A stretch of DNA of 48,059 bases from JAJRZX01 sp964472295 (GCA_964472295.1 CAYYJQ010000015.1:1-48059), one strand, 5' to 3'. Shown: positions 23,328 to 31,903, counted from the first letter of the stretch. Notes: generated by a model not told the origin, from the letters alone. Made by a program: numbers and translations.

Positions 23328-23341
23328 GTGACAAAGGTCAC
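23328..23341. promoter_or_regulatory. CRP/FNR-type binding site GTGA-N6-TCAC
   Basis: GTGACAAAGGTCAC is the symmetric core of the Crp-family consensus; the palindrome extends one base each side (AGTGAC-AAAG-GTCACT). It lies 13 bases beyond the stop of the Crp-family gene and about 88 bp upstream of the predicted M23 transcription start. Confidence 0.6.
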
Positions 23342-23353
23342 TTTCTCCCCCTC

Positions 23354-24034
23354 CTACTGGTGCATGTACAGGAGTATCTGCTTCTTTTCTATCTTTATGT
23401 AACCCTCGTTGCTCATCTTTTTGAGGGCACGGCTCACCACCTCTCTTGAGGAACCTATCATGGCGGCGAGTTCCTCGTGAGTTGGACGCTCTATGGTAAC
23501 TATATCCTCGTCGCCCGAGGCCTTTGCCATTCCTATGAGCGTATGGGCGATCCTGCCGCAGACGTCGAGGAGCGCGAGGCCGCCTATCTTTCTTGTGGCC
23601 TCCCTGAGCCTTGTGGTGAGATAGGCGAACATGGTCCTGTAGACCCTGTGGTGCACGCCGAGGTACTTGAGGAAGGCGTCCTTTTTTACGACAAGACACT
23701 GCATATCCTTTACAGTCTCCACATTGGCGGAGCGCGGCTTCTCGTCCATTATGGACATCTCGCCGAACATATCGCCCCGTTTGAGCACGGAGAGGACTAT
23801 CTCGCGGCCCTGTTCGCTGTAGAGCGTCACGTTGACCCTGCCCGAGACTATGAAGTACACGGCCTCACCAGTGTCGCCCTCGCATATTATCTGGCTCCCC
23901 CCGGGCCATGACCTCAGTTCGCCAATGGAGAGGAGATCATCGAGGTAAAAATCCTCAAGCCCGGCAAAGAGCGGATTCACGGAGAGCGCATTTTTTACAA
24001 CCTCCAGTTCATTGTTATCTATTTTTTTTATCAT
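23354..24034 (-). CDS. Crp/Fnr-family transcriptional regulator
   Basis: A 226-residue regulator. Cyclic-nucleotide-type beta barrel (about 20-125) with GDTGEAVYFIVSGRVNVT and the phosphate-cassette region GDMFGEMSIMDEKPRSA, a dimerisation helix (about 125-150), and a C-terminal winged HTH (about 165-226) with RPTHEELAAMIGSSREVVSRAL as recognition segment. There is no N-terminal Cys cluster, so it is not an oxygen-sensing FNR. The cassette lacks a clear Arg-Ser/Thr pair in the classical position, so the ligand is uncertain. Its ATG overlaps the tldE stop (ATGA). A matching DNA site follows the gene. Confidence 0.93.
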   Translation of the reverse strand: MIKKIDNNELEVVKNALSVNPLFAGLEDFYLDDLLSIGELRSWPGGSQIICEGDTGEAVYFIVSGRVNVTLYSEQGREIVLSVLKRGDMFGEMSIMDEKPRSANVETVKDMQCLVVKKDAFLKYLGVHHRVYRTMFAYLTTRLREATRKIGGLALLDVCGRIAHTLIGMAKASGDEDIVTIERPTHEELAAMIGSSREVVSRALKKMSNEGYIKIEKKQILLYMHQ

Positions 24035-25416
24035 GCCCCGCTTGCCTCTAATTCGCTGATTAAGATACTCGGAGCGCCAACAGGACCGAGGAACCTTACG
24101 TCCCCGGCAGTGGCCTCGACCTTTTCAAATAAACTGAGGAGATTTCCCGCCACGGCGAGCCCCCTGACGGGATACTCGAGCCCCCCGTCCTCTATCCAGA
24201 TACCACCCGCGCCAAGGGAGAAGTCCCCTGTAACGGGGTTTATGGTATGAACGCCCATGAGTTCTGTTATGAAGAGCCCTCTGCCCGCCTCCCTGAAAAG
24301 GTCCTCAAGGCTCCCGGCACCGGGGGCGGCCTCCATGTAAAGGTTCGTTATGCCCACACTGGGCGTATCCATATACCCGGAGCGTGAGGCATTACCCGTG
24401 GACCGGGCCTTCATACGCGCGCCCCAGTAGGAGTCAAAGAGATAGCCCCTTACAACGCCGTCCTCCACAAGGGGGGTCTTCTCTGTGGGAAGCCCCTCCG
24501 CATCCGCTGGGGCCGTTGCCCAGCCTTCATCCAAAAGGCCGTCATCGAGGATATTTACCACCCTTGAAAATACCCTCTCCCCGGCCCTGTCCCTGAGCAT
24601 GGATTTACCCTTGAAGAGGTTATCTCCAAGAAAAGACCCTGAGAGCGCCTCCAGCAGTTCGCATACAACGGTATTTTCAAGGACAGCCGGGACCCTTGCC
24701 GTCTCCATGGTCCTCGCCCCGAGCATCCTCTGGGCCCTCATCGCCGCGCCCCTTCCAACCTTCAGCGGGTCAACGCCGCTCTCCATATGCGATAGCCCAA
24801 TGTCCCAGCCCATCTGGGCCTCGCCGCCGCGCTCGGCAACGGCCATTACCTGCGCCGTGTAATAAGTGGCCCTGTGCCACGCATCGACGCCCTCGGAATT
24901 CAGAACCCGAGTGCTTATACTCTGGCTCTCAAAAGAGGCCTTTCTCACCCTTGTAATCTCGCCAGAAGACTCCATGGCCCCCTTTTCAACGAGCACGGCC
25001 CTCTCTATGGCAAGCCCGGCGTCCATGGACTCTGATGAATCGTCATAGACTCCGCTTGCCCTGGCCCTGAGGGGCTGGCCTCTGGCGAAAAATAGCCCTC
25101 TGTCCTCATCAGTGACCATGGCCCCCGAAGCGGCCCTCTCAACGGTCTCAAGGAGGGCCTTACTGTCAAGGGCGCTCGAATAGGCAAAACCCGGCCTATT
25201 ATTTTTTATGACCCTGAGGCCCAGGCCGCGGCCCCTGCGCACCTTGAGGGCATCCACGGCCCCGCCCTTTGACTCGGCCCCAACGCCTTCATTCTCCACG
25301 AAAAATATCTCATAGGCAAGGCCACGCTCGCGAAGAAGCCCACTTAAGACTTCCGCGGGCTCTGAGAAGATACTTTCTTCCTTCTCAGGCTCTCCTCCAC
25401 CGCCCTTTTCACTCAT
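24031..25416 (-). CDS. TldE/PmbA-family protein
   Basis: A 461-residue member of the TldD/PmbA (U62) family. In the TldD-TldE heterodimer, TldE is the non-metal partner that helps degrade or mature peptides. Typical blocks: LKVRRGRGLGLRVI, GFAYSSALDSKALLETVERA, DGVVRGYLFDSYWGARM, SRSGYMDTPSVGITNLYMEAG-like and the C-terminal INPVTGDFSLGAGGIWIEDG. The HExxxH zinc motif of TldD is absent, supporting TldE. No tldD partner is in this window. AGAGG precedes the ATG. It sits in the recN-argA-tldE-crp string and overlaps the crp-like gene by four bases. Confidence 0.92.
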   Translation of the reverse strand: MSEKGGGGEPEKEESIFSEPAEVLSGLLRERGLAYEIFFVENEGVGAESKGGAVDALKVRRGRGLGLRVIKNNRPGFAYSSALDSKALLETVERAASGAMVTDEDRGLFFARGQPLRARASGVYDDSSESMDAGLAIERAVLVEKGAMESSGEITRVRKASFESQSISTRVLNSEGVDAWHRATYYTAQVMAVAERGGEAQMGWDIGLSHMESGVDPLKVGRGAAMRAQRMLGARTMETARVPAVLENTVVCELLEALSGSFLGDNLFKGKSMLRDRAGERVFSRVVNILDDGLLDEGWATAPADAEGLPTEKTPLVEDGVVRGYLFDSYWGARMKARSTGNASRSGYMDTPSVGITNLYMEAAPGAGSLEDLFREAGRGLFITELMGVHTINPVTGDFSLGAGGIWIEDGGLEYPVRGLAVAGNLLSLFEKVEATAGDVRFLGPVGAPSILISELEASGA

Positions 25417-25476
25417 CTATTCGTTCCTCTTTTTCCATGCCTTTCCAATGCCTCGTGGGCGCTATCCGTCTCTTTG

Positions 25477-25989
25477 TCACTGCTCAAGGTCCAGGAGCAC
25501 TGCCGTCTCGTCACATCCCGGAAACTTTCGGCACTCTGCGCAGTCGCCCCATATCTTCTGAGGGAGCGTTGACTTATCTACAACACTAAAGCCCATCTTC
25601 AAGAAAAAGTCCACTGCATAGGTGAGGGCAAAGACCTTCTTTATGCCAAGGTCCCGGGCCTCGCCAAGCGCCGCCTCCACAAGGGCCCGTCCAAGTCCGC
25701 GGCGTCTCATGGGGGCCGAGACCGCAAGGGAACGTATCTCGCCAAGGCCTTCATCCCAGATATGAAGTGAGACGATGCCAGCGGCCTCTTCGCCGCACCG
25801 GGCCACAAAAAAATCTCTTATACGCGTGCAAATTTCCTCAAGGGTGCGCGAAAGCATCTCATCCTTGCTGGAAAACTCCCTGACAAGGGCGTGTATCTCC
25901 CGCGCGTCGGAGAGCGCGGCCTTTCTGACCACTATCCCGGCTGTATCCTGCCTCAAACCCGCTCCCTCCCCGGGCCCTATACCCGTCAC
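25477..25989 (-). CDS. Short N-acetylglutamate synthase (GNAT, ArgA-like)
   Basis: A 170-residue GNAT acetyltransferase with the acetyl-CoA loop MRRRGLGRAL (about 90-100) and LAV strand, ending in the Cys-containing signature KIWGDCAECRKFPGCDETAVLL that I associate with stand-alone NAGS of deltaproteobacterial type. It would make N-acetylglutamate, the first step of arginine synthesis. The window also has argJ, argB, argD, argF and argG, which supports the call. The GTG start overlaps the recN stop (GTGA). An in-frame TTG 11 codons later (25956), preceded by GGGGAGG, may be the true start. Confidence 0.82.
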   Translation of the reverse strand: MTGIGPGEGAGLRQDTAGIVVRKAALSDAREIHALVREFSSKDEMLSRTLEEICTRIRDFFVARCGEEAAGIVSLHIWDEGLGEIRSLAVSAPMRRRGLGRALVEAALGEARDLGIKKVFALTYAVDFFLKMGFSVVDKSTLPQKIWGDCAECRKFPGCDETAVLLDLEQ

Positions 25990-27707
25990 AATGCCTTCCC
26001 CTTTGCGCCGGCGATGAGCTCCCGCGCGTGCTCTCTTGTGGTATCCGTAACATTTGCCCCCCCGAGCATCCAGGCTATCTGCTCCACGTACTCACCAGGG
26101 CCGCCAAGCCTCTCTACTGTTGAGACGGTCCTTACCCCCGCGCCACCACCGCCCTCACCAGCGCCAATGGTCTCTTTTCTTACCACAAAGTGCTCGTCCG
26201 CGAATGCCGCTATCTGCGGCAGGTGCGTTATGCAGAGCACCTGGCGGGTCCTTGAGAGGGCCTTGAGTTTTTCTCCGACCACGCGGGCCATGGCCCCGCC
26301 TATGCCAGTGTCTATCTCGTCAAAGATGAGCGTGGGAACCCTCCCGGCGGCGCTTATGTTCTTTATGGCGAGCATTATCCTCGATAGCTCCCCACCCGAG
26401 GCCACCCTTGAGAGGGGTTTTATCTCCTCACCGGGGTTGGTGGAAATGTAAAAGGCCGCCCTCTCGGCGCCCCTTGGGCCGAGCCTCGGCGCGTTGCCAG
26501 AGGCATCGGAATCCCTCCTCATGACAACCTCGAAGACCGCGCCCTTCATGCCAAGGGTGGAGAGTTCCTCCTCCATCCTGGCCTTCAGCGCGCCAGCGGC
26601 CCTGCGCCTTGCCTCGGAGAGCCTCTTGGCCACTTCTCTCGCCTTTTTCTCCCTCTCACTGAGCTCGGCCTCCATGGCCGCGAGCCTCTCGTCAAGGTCA
26701 TGGAGTTCAAGAAGTTCCCTGTCTATCTTCTCCTTGAATTCACTGATGGACTCGATGGTAGGGCCGTATTTTTTCTTGAGTTCCCCTATCCTGTAGAGCC
26801 TGTCTTCCACCTCCTCGAGCCTTCCGGGCTCGAACTCCACGCCGTGGGCAATGTCACGGAGCGTCCCCGCCGCGTCCTCTACTTGATAGAGGCTCGATTC
26901 AAGACCGGCCACGGCCCCTTTTATCCCCTCGTCATAGGACGAGACATCTTGAAGTTCACGAAGGACAGAGCCCATGCGCTCGGTGACAGAGCCTGAGTCC
27001 GAGTACAGGGCCGCCTCTCCCCTTGCCGCGGCCCCTCTTATCTTTTCGGCATTCAGGAGCCTCTCCCTTAATGAGTGGAGTTCCTCGTCCTCGCCGGGAA
27101 CAAGGGCCGCCTCTTCTATCTCCTTTGACTGAAAGGCAAGGAGATCGCGGCGCGACGCGGCTCCGTCCGCGCCGCGCGTAATGGAATCGCGCTCTTTAAG
27201 AAGGGCCATGTAATCATTATAGGCGCCCGCCATCTCGCCCCTGAGGTCCATGAGCCCCCCGAAGGAATCGAGCACCCCGAGGTGCTCTTCCGCGCGCGCA
27301 AGGCTCTGGTGCCCGCTCTGACCGTATATGTCGATAAGATTTCTCGTAACCTCTGTAAGGGTTACGAGGGTGGCGAGGCTTCCGTTTATGTATATCCTGT
27401 TTCTTCCGGCACGGGCGATGACACGCTTTATTACGAGGTCATCAGAGGGCTCTATTCCCGCCTCTTCAAGGACATGGGCAATGCCCTTCACGCCAGATAC
27501 ATCGAAGAGGGCCTCGACCTCGGCGCCGGGAGCGCCCGAACGTACAAGGTCCGTGGCCGCGCGGTCTCCGAGCACAAGGGATATGGCATTCATTATGATG
27601 CTTTTACCGGCCCCTGTCTCGCCGGTAAAGACATTAAACCCGCCTGCAAGGCCGATAACGAGGCTGTCTATTATGGCAAAGTTCTTTATCCTCAGTTCTA
27701 CAAGCAT
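25986..27707 (-). CDS. recN: DNA repair ATPase RecN
   Basis: SMC-like ATPase that acts at double-strand breaks in recombination repair. The 573-residue product starts MLVELRIKNFAIID, the usual RecN N-terminus; an upstream TTG two codons earlier is too close to GAGGT. Walker A GETGAGKSI (about 29-37), a long central coiled coil, ABC signature SGGELSRIMLAIK and Walker B LIFDEIDTGIGG near 470-500 are all intact. It lies 27 bases after nadK, a frequent bacterial pairing, and overlaps argA. Confidence 0.97.
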   Translation of the reverse strand: MLVELRIKNFAIIDSLVIGLAGGFNVFTGETGAGKSIIMNAISLVLGDRAATDLVRSGAPGAEVEALFDVSGVKGIAHVLEEAGIEPSDDLVIKRVIARAGRNRIYINGSLATLVTLTEVTRNLIDIYGQSGHQSLARAEEHLGVLDSFGGLMDLRGEMAGAYNDYMALLKERDSITRGADGAASRRDLLAFQSKEIEEAALVPGEDEELHSLRERLLNAEKIRGAAARGEAALYSDSGSVTERMGSVLRELQDVSSYDEGIKGAVAGLESSLYQVEDAAGTLRDIAHGVEFEPGRLEEVEDRLYRIGELKKKYGPTIESISEFKEKIDRELLELHDLDERLAAMEAELSEREKKAREVAKRLSEARRRAAGALKARMEEELSTLGMKGAVFEVVMRRDSDASGNAPRLGPRGAERAAFYISTNPGEEIKPLSRVASGGELSRIMLAIKNISAAGRVPTLIFDEIDTGIGGAMARVVGEKLKALSRTRQVLCITHLPQIAAFADEHFVVRKETIGAGEGGGGAGVRTVSTVERLGGPGEYVEQIAWMLGGANVTDTTREHARELIAGAKGKAL

Positions 27708-27734
27708 ACCCAAGAGACCTCGAAGGTCTTCTCA

Positions 27735-28601
27735 TTATTTTTCCCTTGCGTCCCACATGAGCCTCTGCCTGAGTATATCAAAATAACTTTTTCCTTCATA
27801 CTTAATTAAGTATATGCTCGTCTTGGCGCGCCTGATGGTAACGATGTCGCCGCACTCAAGGGATACGTCCTGCTCGCCGTCAAGGACAAGGGCAATGCGG
27901 TCCTGGTCCGGACATACGCTTATATCAACGCTCATCCAGTCCGGTATGACAACGGGGCGGTTCATGAGGTTAAAGGGGCAGATGGGCGCGACTATTATGG
28001 AGTGTATCGTGGGATAGAGTATGGGTCCCGAGGCCGATAGCGAGTAGGCCGTGGAACCAGTTGGGGTCGCCACTATGAGGCCGTCGGCGCGGTACGTGGT
28101 GACGTACTCCTTGTTGATGCTCGTCTCAAGCCTTATGAGCCTCACGGAGAGCCCCTTTACAACGGCCTCGTTAAGTACCCTGTGCCTTGAGAGCACTCTC
28201 TCGCCGCGGCGGAGTTCCACTGAGAGCATCATGCGTTGCTCAATGGAGAAGTCCCCCTCAATGACCTTCCTCACCATCTCGCGCGCCTCGTTCACTGTAA
28301 CGGACGTGAGAAAACCAAGGCCCCCGAGATTGATGCCAAGAACGGGTATGTCGCGCCCTGCCACGATCTTCGCGGCCCGCAGCATGGTGCCGTCGCCGCC
28401 AAGGACTATCAATACGTCCACAGCGCCGAAGAGGTCATCGGGCGTGCCGGTTCCTGCCACACTGGAAGGGCTTATAAGGGGACCGAGGCCGCTTGTGACA
28501 TAGAGATCCCCGCCCATGTCGTGTATCCAGCCGGCAAGTTCAGAGCCAAATTCAATGGCCCCGCGGTTGGACTCATTGACTATCATGCCTATTTTTCTCA
28601 C
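27735..28601 (-). CDS. nadK: NAD kinase NadK
   Basis: Phosphorylates NAD to NADP using ATP or polyphosphate in the cytoplasm. The 288-residue product has the catalytic GGDGTML motif (about 65), NLGGLGFLT, and the diagnostic ADGLIVATPTGSTAYSLSA segment. I chose the GTG at 28601 (GAGGT nine bases upstream, MRKIGMIVNES); a TTG seven codons earlier has no convincing ribosome site. It precedes recN in the same string of genes. Confidence 0.96.
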   Translation of the reverse strand: MRKIGMIVNESNRGAIEFGSELAGWIHDMGGDLYVTSGLGPLISPSSVAGTGTPDDLFGAVDVLIVLGGDGTMLRAAKIVAGRDIPVLGINLGGLGFLTSVTVNEAREMVRKVIEGDFSIEQRMMLSVELRRGERVLSRHRVLNEAVVKGLSVRLIRLETSINKEYVTTYRADGLIVATPTGSTAYSLSASGPILYPTIHSIIVAPICPFNLMNRPVVIPDWMSVDISVCPDQDRIALVLDGEQDVSLECGDIVTIRRAKTSIYLIKYEGKSYFDILRQRLMWDAREK

Positions 28602-28654
28602 GGCAAGATACCTCGTGTACAAAGAACCTGGAAGGAAAAGAGACAGAAAAAAGC

Positions 28655-29677
28655 CTATGCGTTAGGCTCGATAATAACCTTCATGGAATCAGTAGCATTG
28701 CTTACGAGGGCAAAGCCCCGGGCCGCGTCGTCAATGGGGAATTTGTGCGTAATCATATCAGAGACCTCAATGGCGCCCGAGGCTATAAGGTCAAGGGCCG
28801 AGGCGGTATCAACGGGCGGCGAGGCGTAGGTGTTTATCATCTTGATATTATCACGCCAGAGGTCAAAGAGCGGCATGGGAAAGGTCTCACCGGGCATGGC
28901 CGGGGCAAAGAAGAGGAGTGTGCCGCCCCTCTCAACAGAGCCAATGGCCTGCTTTATGGCCGGGGCGCTACCCGCGCATATGGCCACCATGTCCACTGCG
29001 CGGCCAAGGGCGGCGCGCACCTTTTGAGGTATATCGAGTCTTGCGTTAAAGACAAAGTCCGCGCCAGCGGTCTCGGCCATCTTGAGCCTTGCATCCACGA
29101 GGTCCGTGGCTATGATAACCGAAGCCCCAAGGGCACGCGCGAGCTTTATATGGAGGAGCCCTGATATGCCGCTCCCAAGGACAAGGAGGCTCATGCCCGC
29201 CTTGAAGCCCGCCCTCCGGAGTCCACGCACAACGCACCCGAGGGGCTCTATGAATGTAGCGTCGTCAAAGGTCATGTCTTCAGGGATAGGAAAGACGCCC
29301 CTGTCCACGTTGATGGCGGGGACGCGAATATACTGGGCAAAGCCGCCGGGGTCGAAGTTGGTGGTGCGAAGCGTATCGCAGACAGAGAACTCGCCTTGAA
29401 GGCAGTACCTGCAGGTGTTGCAGGGCACGTGATGGGCCACGGAAACGCGGTCGCCGGGACGAAACTTGGTGACAAGCCTGCCAACGTTGTCCACCACCCC
29501 TGCAACCTCGTGCCCAAGGACAAGCGGGGCCTTCTTTATCCTGTACCACTCCATGACATCGCTTCCGCAGATGCCGCTTGCCTCGACGCGGACGAGCATC
29601 TCGTCCGGGCCTATCTCAGGCACGGGCATCTCCTCGACGCGCACGTCGCTGTTATTATAGTAGACCGCTGCCTTCAA
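28655..29677 (-). CDS. Zinc-dependent medium-chain dehydrogenase
   Basis: A 340-residue MDR-family NAD(P)-dependent dehydrogenase related to threonine/sorbitol dehydrogenases. Catalytic-zinc ligands in SGICGSDV and LGHEVAG; structural zinc site CNTCRYC...C (about 92-106); Rossmann fold LVLGSGISGLLHI with a following Asp (ATDLVD), which favours NAD over NADP. TTG start with AGAGG four bases upstream. Its substrate cannot be read from the sequence. The LsrF-like aldolase gene lies upstream across a G-run island; a shared sugar or polyol route is possible but unproven. Confidence 0.9.
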   Translation of the reverse strand: MKAAVYYNNSDVRVEEMPVPEIGPDEMLVRVEASGICGSDVMEWYRIKKAPLVLGHEVAGVVDNVGRLVTKFRPGDRVSVAHHVPCNTCRYCLQGEFSVCDTLRTTNFDPGGFAQYIRVPAINVDRGVFPIPEDMTFDDATFIEPLGCVVRGLRRAGFKAGMSLLVLGSGISGLLHIKLARALGASVIIATDLVDARLKMAETAGADFVFNARLDIPQKVRAALGRAVDMVAICAGSAPAIKQAIGSVERGGTLLFFAPAMPGETFPMPLFDLWRDNIKMINTYASPPVDTASALDLIASGAIEVSDMITHKFPIDDAARGFALVSNATDSMKVIIEPNA

Positions 29678-29936
29678 GATGCCTCTTCCTTTCCTTGAAA
29701 ACTTCCATTACCACCCCCGGCGCCTCTGCTTCATTATTCCAAGGCCCCGGACCCCGGTGTCCCATCGGCTCCGCCCCCTCTGGTTCCCTTGCGTCCGTTG
29801 CCCCCCACACACCCCTTGGCCCCTATTTTGACATTGGCCCCCTCACGCCCCCGTTGTCCCCCCACATCTCACTTCCCCCATTTGGGCCCCCCTGCCTCCC
29901 TGACATCGGCGGCACGCGCCGAAGTGCTCACGTTGG
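29678..29936 (-). repeat. G-run-rich intergenic island after LsrF-like aldolase
   Basis: The minus strand from about 29905 to 29740 contains at least a dozen runs of three to six G, such as GGGGG-CGTGA-GGGGG and GGGG-CCAA-GGGG. No open frame with a ribosome site, no promoter and no terminator is recognisable in this 259-base gap. Confidence 0.65.
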
Positions 29937-30737
29937 TCAGGCCCCGGCGGCCTGCTTTTCGCCTGCAAGGGTATTAAAGAGGTCAAAGGCCTTGTCTGGC
30001 TCAAGGTTATTATGCACCACCTCGCGAACGGCCTTTATCATGGCAACAGGGTGCTCGGACTGAAAGATATTACGTCCCATATCCACGCCCACGGCGCCGT
30101 CGCTGACGGCATTATAGGCAAGGGTGAGGGCGTCCTTTTCAGCTATCTTCTTTCCTCCCGCTATTACTATGGGCACGGGGCAGTTACGGACCACCTTCTG
30201 AAAGTCCTCGCAGTAATAGGTCTTTACTACATTCGCGCCAAGTTCGGCGGCTATGCGCGAGGCAAGGCCGAGGTAGCGGGCGTCTCTTGCCATTTCCTTT
30301 CCAACGGCAGTGACGGCAAGGACGGGGACTCCGTAGGCCCCGGCAAGGTCTACGAGCTCGGCAAGGCCGAGGAGTGACTGTTTTTCAAGTTCAGACCCCA
30401 CGAAGATGGAGAGGGCCACGCCTGCCACGTTGAGCCTCAGGGCATCCTCAATGGAGACGGTCCTGCCCTCGTTGGCAAGATTTCCGAGTATGCTCGTGCC
30501 GCCTGATACGCGGAGGACTATTGGCGTGTCTGTCCCGGCGTCCACGCAGGAGCGGAGCACTCCCCTTGTGAGCATTAGTGTGTCGGCATAGGGAAGGAGC
30601 GGCTCAACGGTCTTTCCCGGTTCCTCGAGCCCTGTCGTGGGGCCGAGAAAATAGCCGTGGTCAACGGCGAGCATGACGGTCCTTCCGGTTTCCGGCCTTA
30701 TTATCCTTGAGAGACGGTTCTTCATACCCCAGTCCAT
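29937..30737 (-). CDS. LsrF/DhnA-type class I aldolase-thiolase homologue
   Basis: A 266-residue TIM-barrel enzyme very like E. coli LsrF (3-hydroxy-5-phosphonooxypentane-2,4-dione thiolase). From memory the shared blocks are LDWGM(K/Q)xRLSRI, VMLAxDHGYFxGPTTGLE, IVIAGGKK and GVDMGRNIFQSxHPVAMIKAV. The Schiff-base Lys is the one in VVKTYY. Compared with LsrF it lacks about 30 N-terminal residues, but GGAGG nine bases upstream supports this start. No other lsr (AI-2 uptake) gene is nearby, so its substrate is open; archaeal-type aldolases and ADH synthase belong to the same superfamily. It lies upstream of a zinc dehydrogenase gene. Confidence 0.85.
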   Translation of the reverse strand: MDWGMKNRLSRIIRPETGRTVMLAVDHGYFLGPTTGLEEPGKTVEPLLPYADTLMLTRGVLRSCVDAGTDTPIVLRVSGGTSILGNLANEGRTVSIEDALRLNVAGVALSIFVGSELEKQSLLGLAELVDLAGAYGVPVLAVTAVGKEMARDARYLGLASRIAAELGANVVKTYYCEDFQKVVRNCPVPIVIAGGKKIAEKDALTLAYNAVSDGAVGVDMGRNIFQSEHPVAMIKAVREVVHNNLEPDKAFDLFNTLAGEKQAAGA

Positions 30738-30779
30738 GATATGACCCTCCTTGAAGTTTCTCTGTATTAGTTTCTTTTT

Positions 30780-30812
30780 TTGGGTTTCGCTGAAGCTCTA
30801 CCCAACCTACAA
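30780..30812 (-). repeat. REP-like hairpin with GTAG head, copy 1
   Basis: On the minus strand GTAGGTTGGGT...ACCCAA forms a hairpin: TTGGGT (30780-30785) pairs with ACCCAA (30800-30805) and a small inner GCT-GA-AGC stem. GTAG at 30807-30810 is the 5' tetranucleotide seen in REPs mobilised by RAYT enzymes. A second copy is at 36377-36411 with only a few differences. Confidence 0.75.
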
Positions 30813-30826
30813 GGTTACCCGGCTGT

Positions 30827-31040
30827 CCCTATTGGTTTTCTTTAACGCGGTTTCTTCCTGGTAAGATGTGCCTATTATGAGCCAGGTCCAGGCATTCCAG
30901 GGAAGCAGCGCAACCTTATCAAAAAACTTTCTTTTTTCGAAAGAAAGTACGGAAATCTTTTTTCTTTTGGCGGGCGAAGCCCGCCAGCCCTTCCCTCTTC
31001 CCTTCCCTTCTTTCCCTTCTCTTTCTTTTCCCAGAACAGA
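30827..31040. repeat. Mosaic of intergenic hairpins and polypyrimidine tract
   Basis: After the REP hairpin come CCCTATTGGTTTTCTTT (30827-30843), a T-rich hairpin (30926-30948), TTTTCTTT plus the perfect palindrome TGGCGGGC-GAA-GCCCGCCA (30968-30986), then about 45 bases of nearly pure C/T (30987-31033). The same module set recurs at 36377-36720. No gene is visible in 30738-31118. Confidence 0.7.
30921..30948 (-). terminator. Rho-independent terminator of the folK-PP0621-like operon
   Basis: On the minus strand ACTTTCTTT (30940-30948) pairs with 30926-30934 around a five-base loop and is followed by six T (30921-30926). It ends the operon that runs through dapL, folK and the small YHS-like gene. 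Stem pairs are mostly A-T, so it may be weak. Confidence 0.7.
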
Positions 31041-31118
31041 ATATCAGCACGGCCCTTTCGCGTCAAGGGCATGGGCGAGGGCGAAGGCCTTATTTTTTCA
31101 TCATTCAGACCTCGTTTT

Positions 31119-31400
31119 TCAGCGGTCCTTGTCGGCAAGGAATTTTTCCCTGCACTCAGGGCCGCAGAAGTAGACCAAGCCGCGGCGGGTTCTCACCTTG
31201 AGGGCCTCGCCAATGGGCACGTAACTCTCGCAGACCGGGTCCTGCACCATCTCTTCGCCCCTCGGGGCATGTCCGCGCGTTGCGCCATTTTCGGCGCCAT
31301 TGGCCGGGCCTCTCCGGCCCATGCCGGGGCCACTGCCAAAACGCCCGCGCAGCATCCTGTATATGAGGTAGCCAAGGAGTATGTAAAAGAGAATTTTCAT
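31119..31400 (-). CDS. Small membrane protein with YHS/TRASH-like Cys motif (PP0621-like)
   Basis: A 93-residue protein: an N-terminal hydrophobic helix (KILFYILLGYLIYRML, 2-17), a Gly/Arg-rich disordered linker (18-48) and a short metal-type module (about 50-88) with DPVC, a spaced YFCGPECREKF and thus three Cys. The pattern matches YHS/TRASH domains that bind copper or zinc, and PP0621-family proteins. Its ATG overlaps the folK stop (ATGA). Metal binding is inferred from the family; function is unknown. Confidence 0.8.
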   Translation of the reverse strand: MKILFYILLGYLIYRMLRGRFGSGPGMGRRGPANGAENGATRGHAPRGEEMVQDPVCESYVPIGEALKVRTRRGLVYFCGPECREKFLADKDR

Positions 31401-31903
31401 GACTTTTCAGCCTGTACCCATCTCATGCCCTGCCCCCCTTTGAGCCTTGAGAGGAGAGCGCGCATGGAGACGCCGAGGACGGGGTGGATAAAATCCGGCG
31501 CAATGCCGGCCATGGGCAGAAGGACAAAGGCCCTCTTCTGAAGGCGCGGGTGCGGAATAGTCAGGGCCGGGGTATCCATGACGCATCTACCGAAAAAGAG
31601 GAGGTCAAGGTCTATGACACGCGGGCCCCAGCGCGGACCGCGCCTTCTCCCAAGGGCATACTCAAGGGATTTCAGAAGCCCCAAGAGGGCCATGGGACCA
31701 ATGGCTGACCTTATCTCCATGACAACGTTCACAAAGGGCCTCTGCCCCGGCACACCCCACGGCGCGGTCTCATAAAGGGGGCTCACGCTTATTATTCTTA
31801 CAGGCCCCGAGGTCCCGAGGGCCTCGATGGCGATGTGGCAATTGGCGGCCCTGCGGCCCATGTTGGAGCCAATGCCTATGAAGACGCGCTCAAGGTTGTT
31901 CAT
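31397..31903 (-). CDS. folK: HPPK (6-hydroxymethyl-dihydropterin pyrophosphokinase) FolK
   Basis: Transfers pyrophosphate from ATP to 6-hydroxymethyl-7,8-dihydropterin in folate synthesis. The 168-residue length is typical. It starts with RVFIGIGSNMG, then SVSPLYETAPWG, and the family signature RRGPRWGPRVIDLDLLFF with metal-binding Asp residues (about 92-109), followed by IPHPRL. GGAGG lies five bases upstream of the ATG. It follows dapL and overlaps the small YHS-like gene. Confidence 0.97.
   Translation of the reverse strand: MNNLERVFIGIGSNMGRRAANCHIAIEALGTSGPVRIISVSPLYETAPWGVPGQRPFVNVVMEIRSAIGPMALLGLLKSLEYALGRRRGPRWGPRVIDLDLLFFGRCVMDTPALTIPHPRLQKRAFVLLPMAGIAPDFIHPVLGVSMRALLSRLKGGQGMRWVQAEKS

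Noticed and set aside
29937..30737. Calling the aldolase lsrF outright
   Set aside because: Similarity is strong, but the lsr context is missing and the superfamily contains other activities, so I leave the symbol empty.
30968..30986. TGGCGGGC palindrome as a terminator
   Set aside because: Neither strand has a T tract after it. The nearby A/T hairpin at 30926-30948 with six T is the better terminator. I treat the palindrome as a repeat module.
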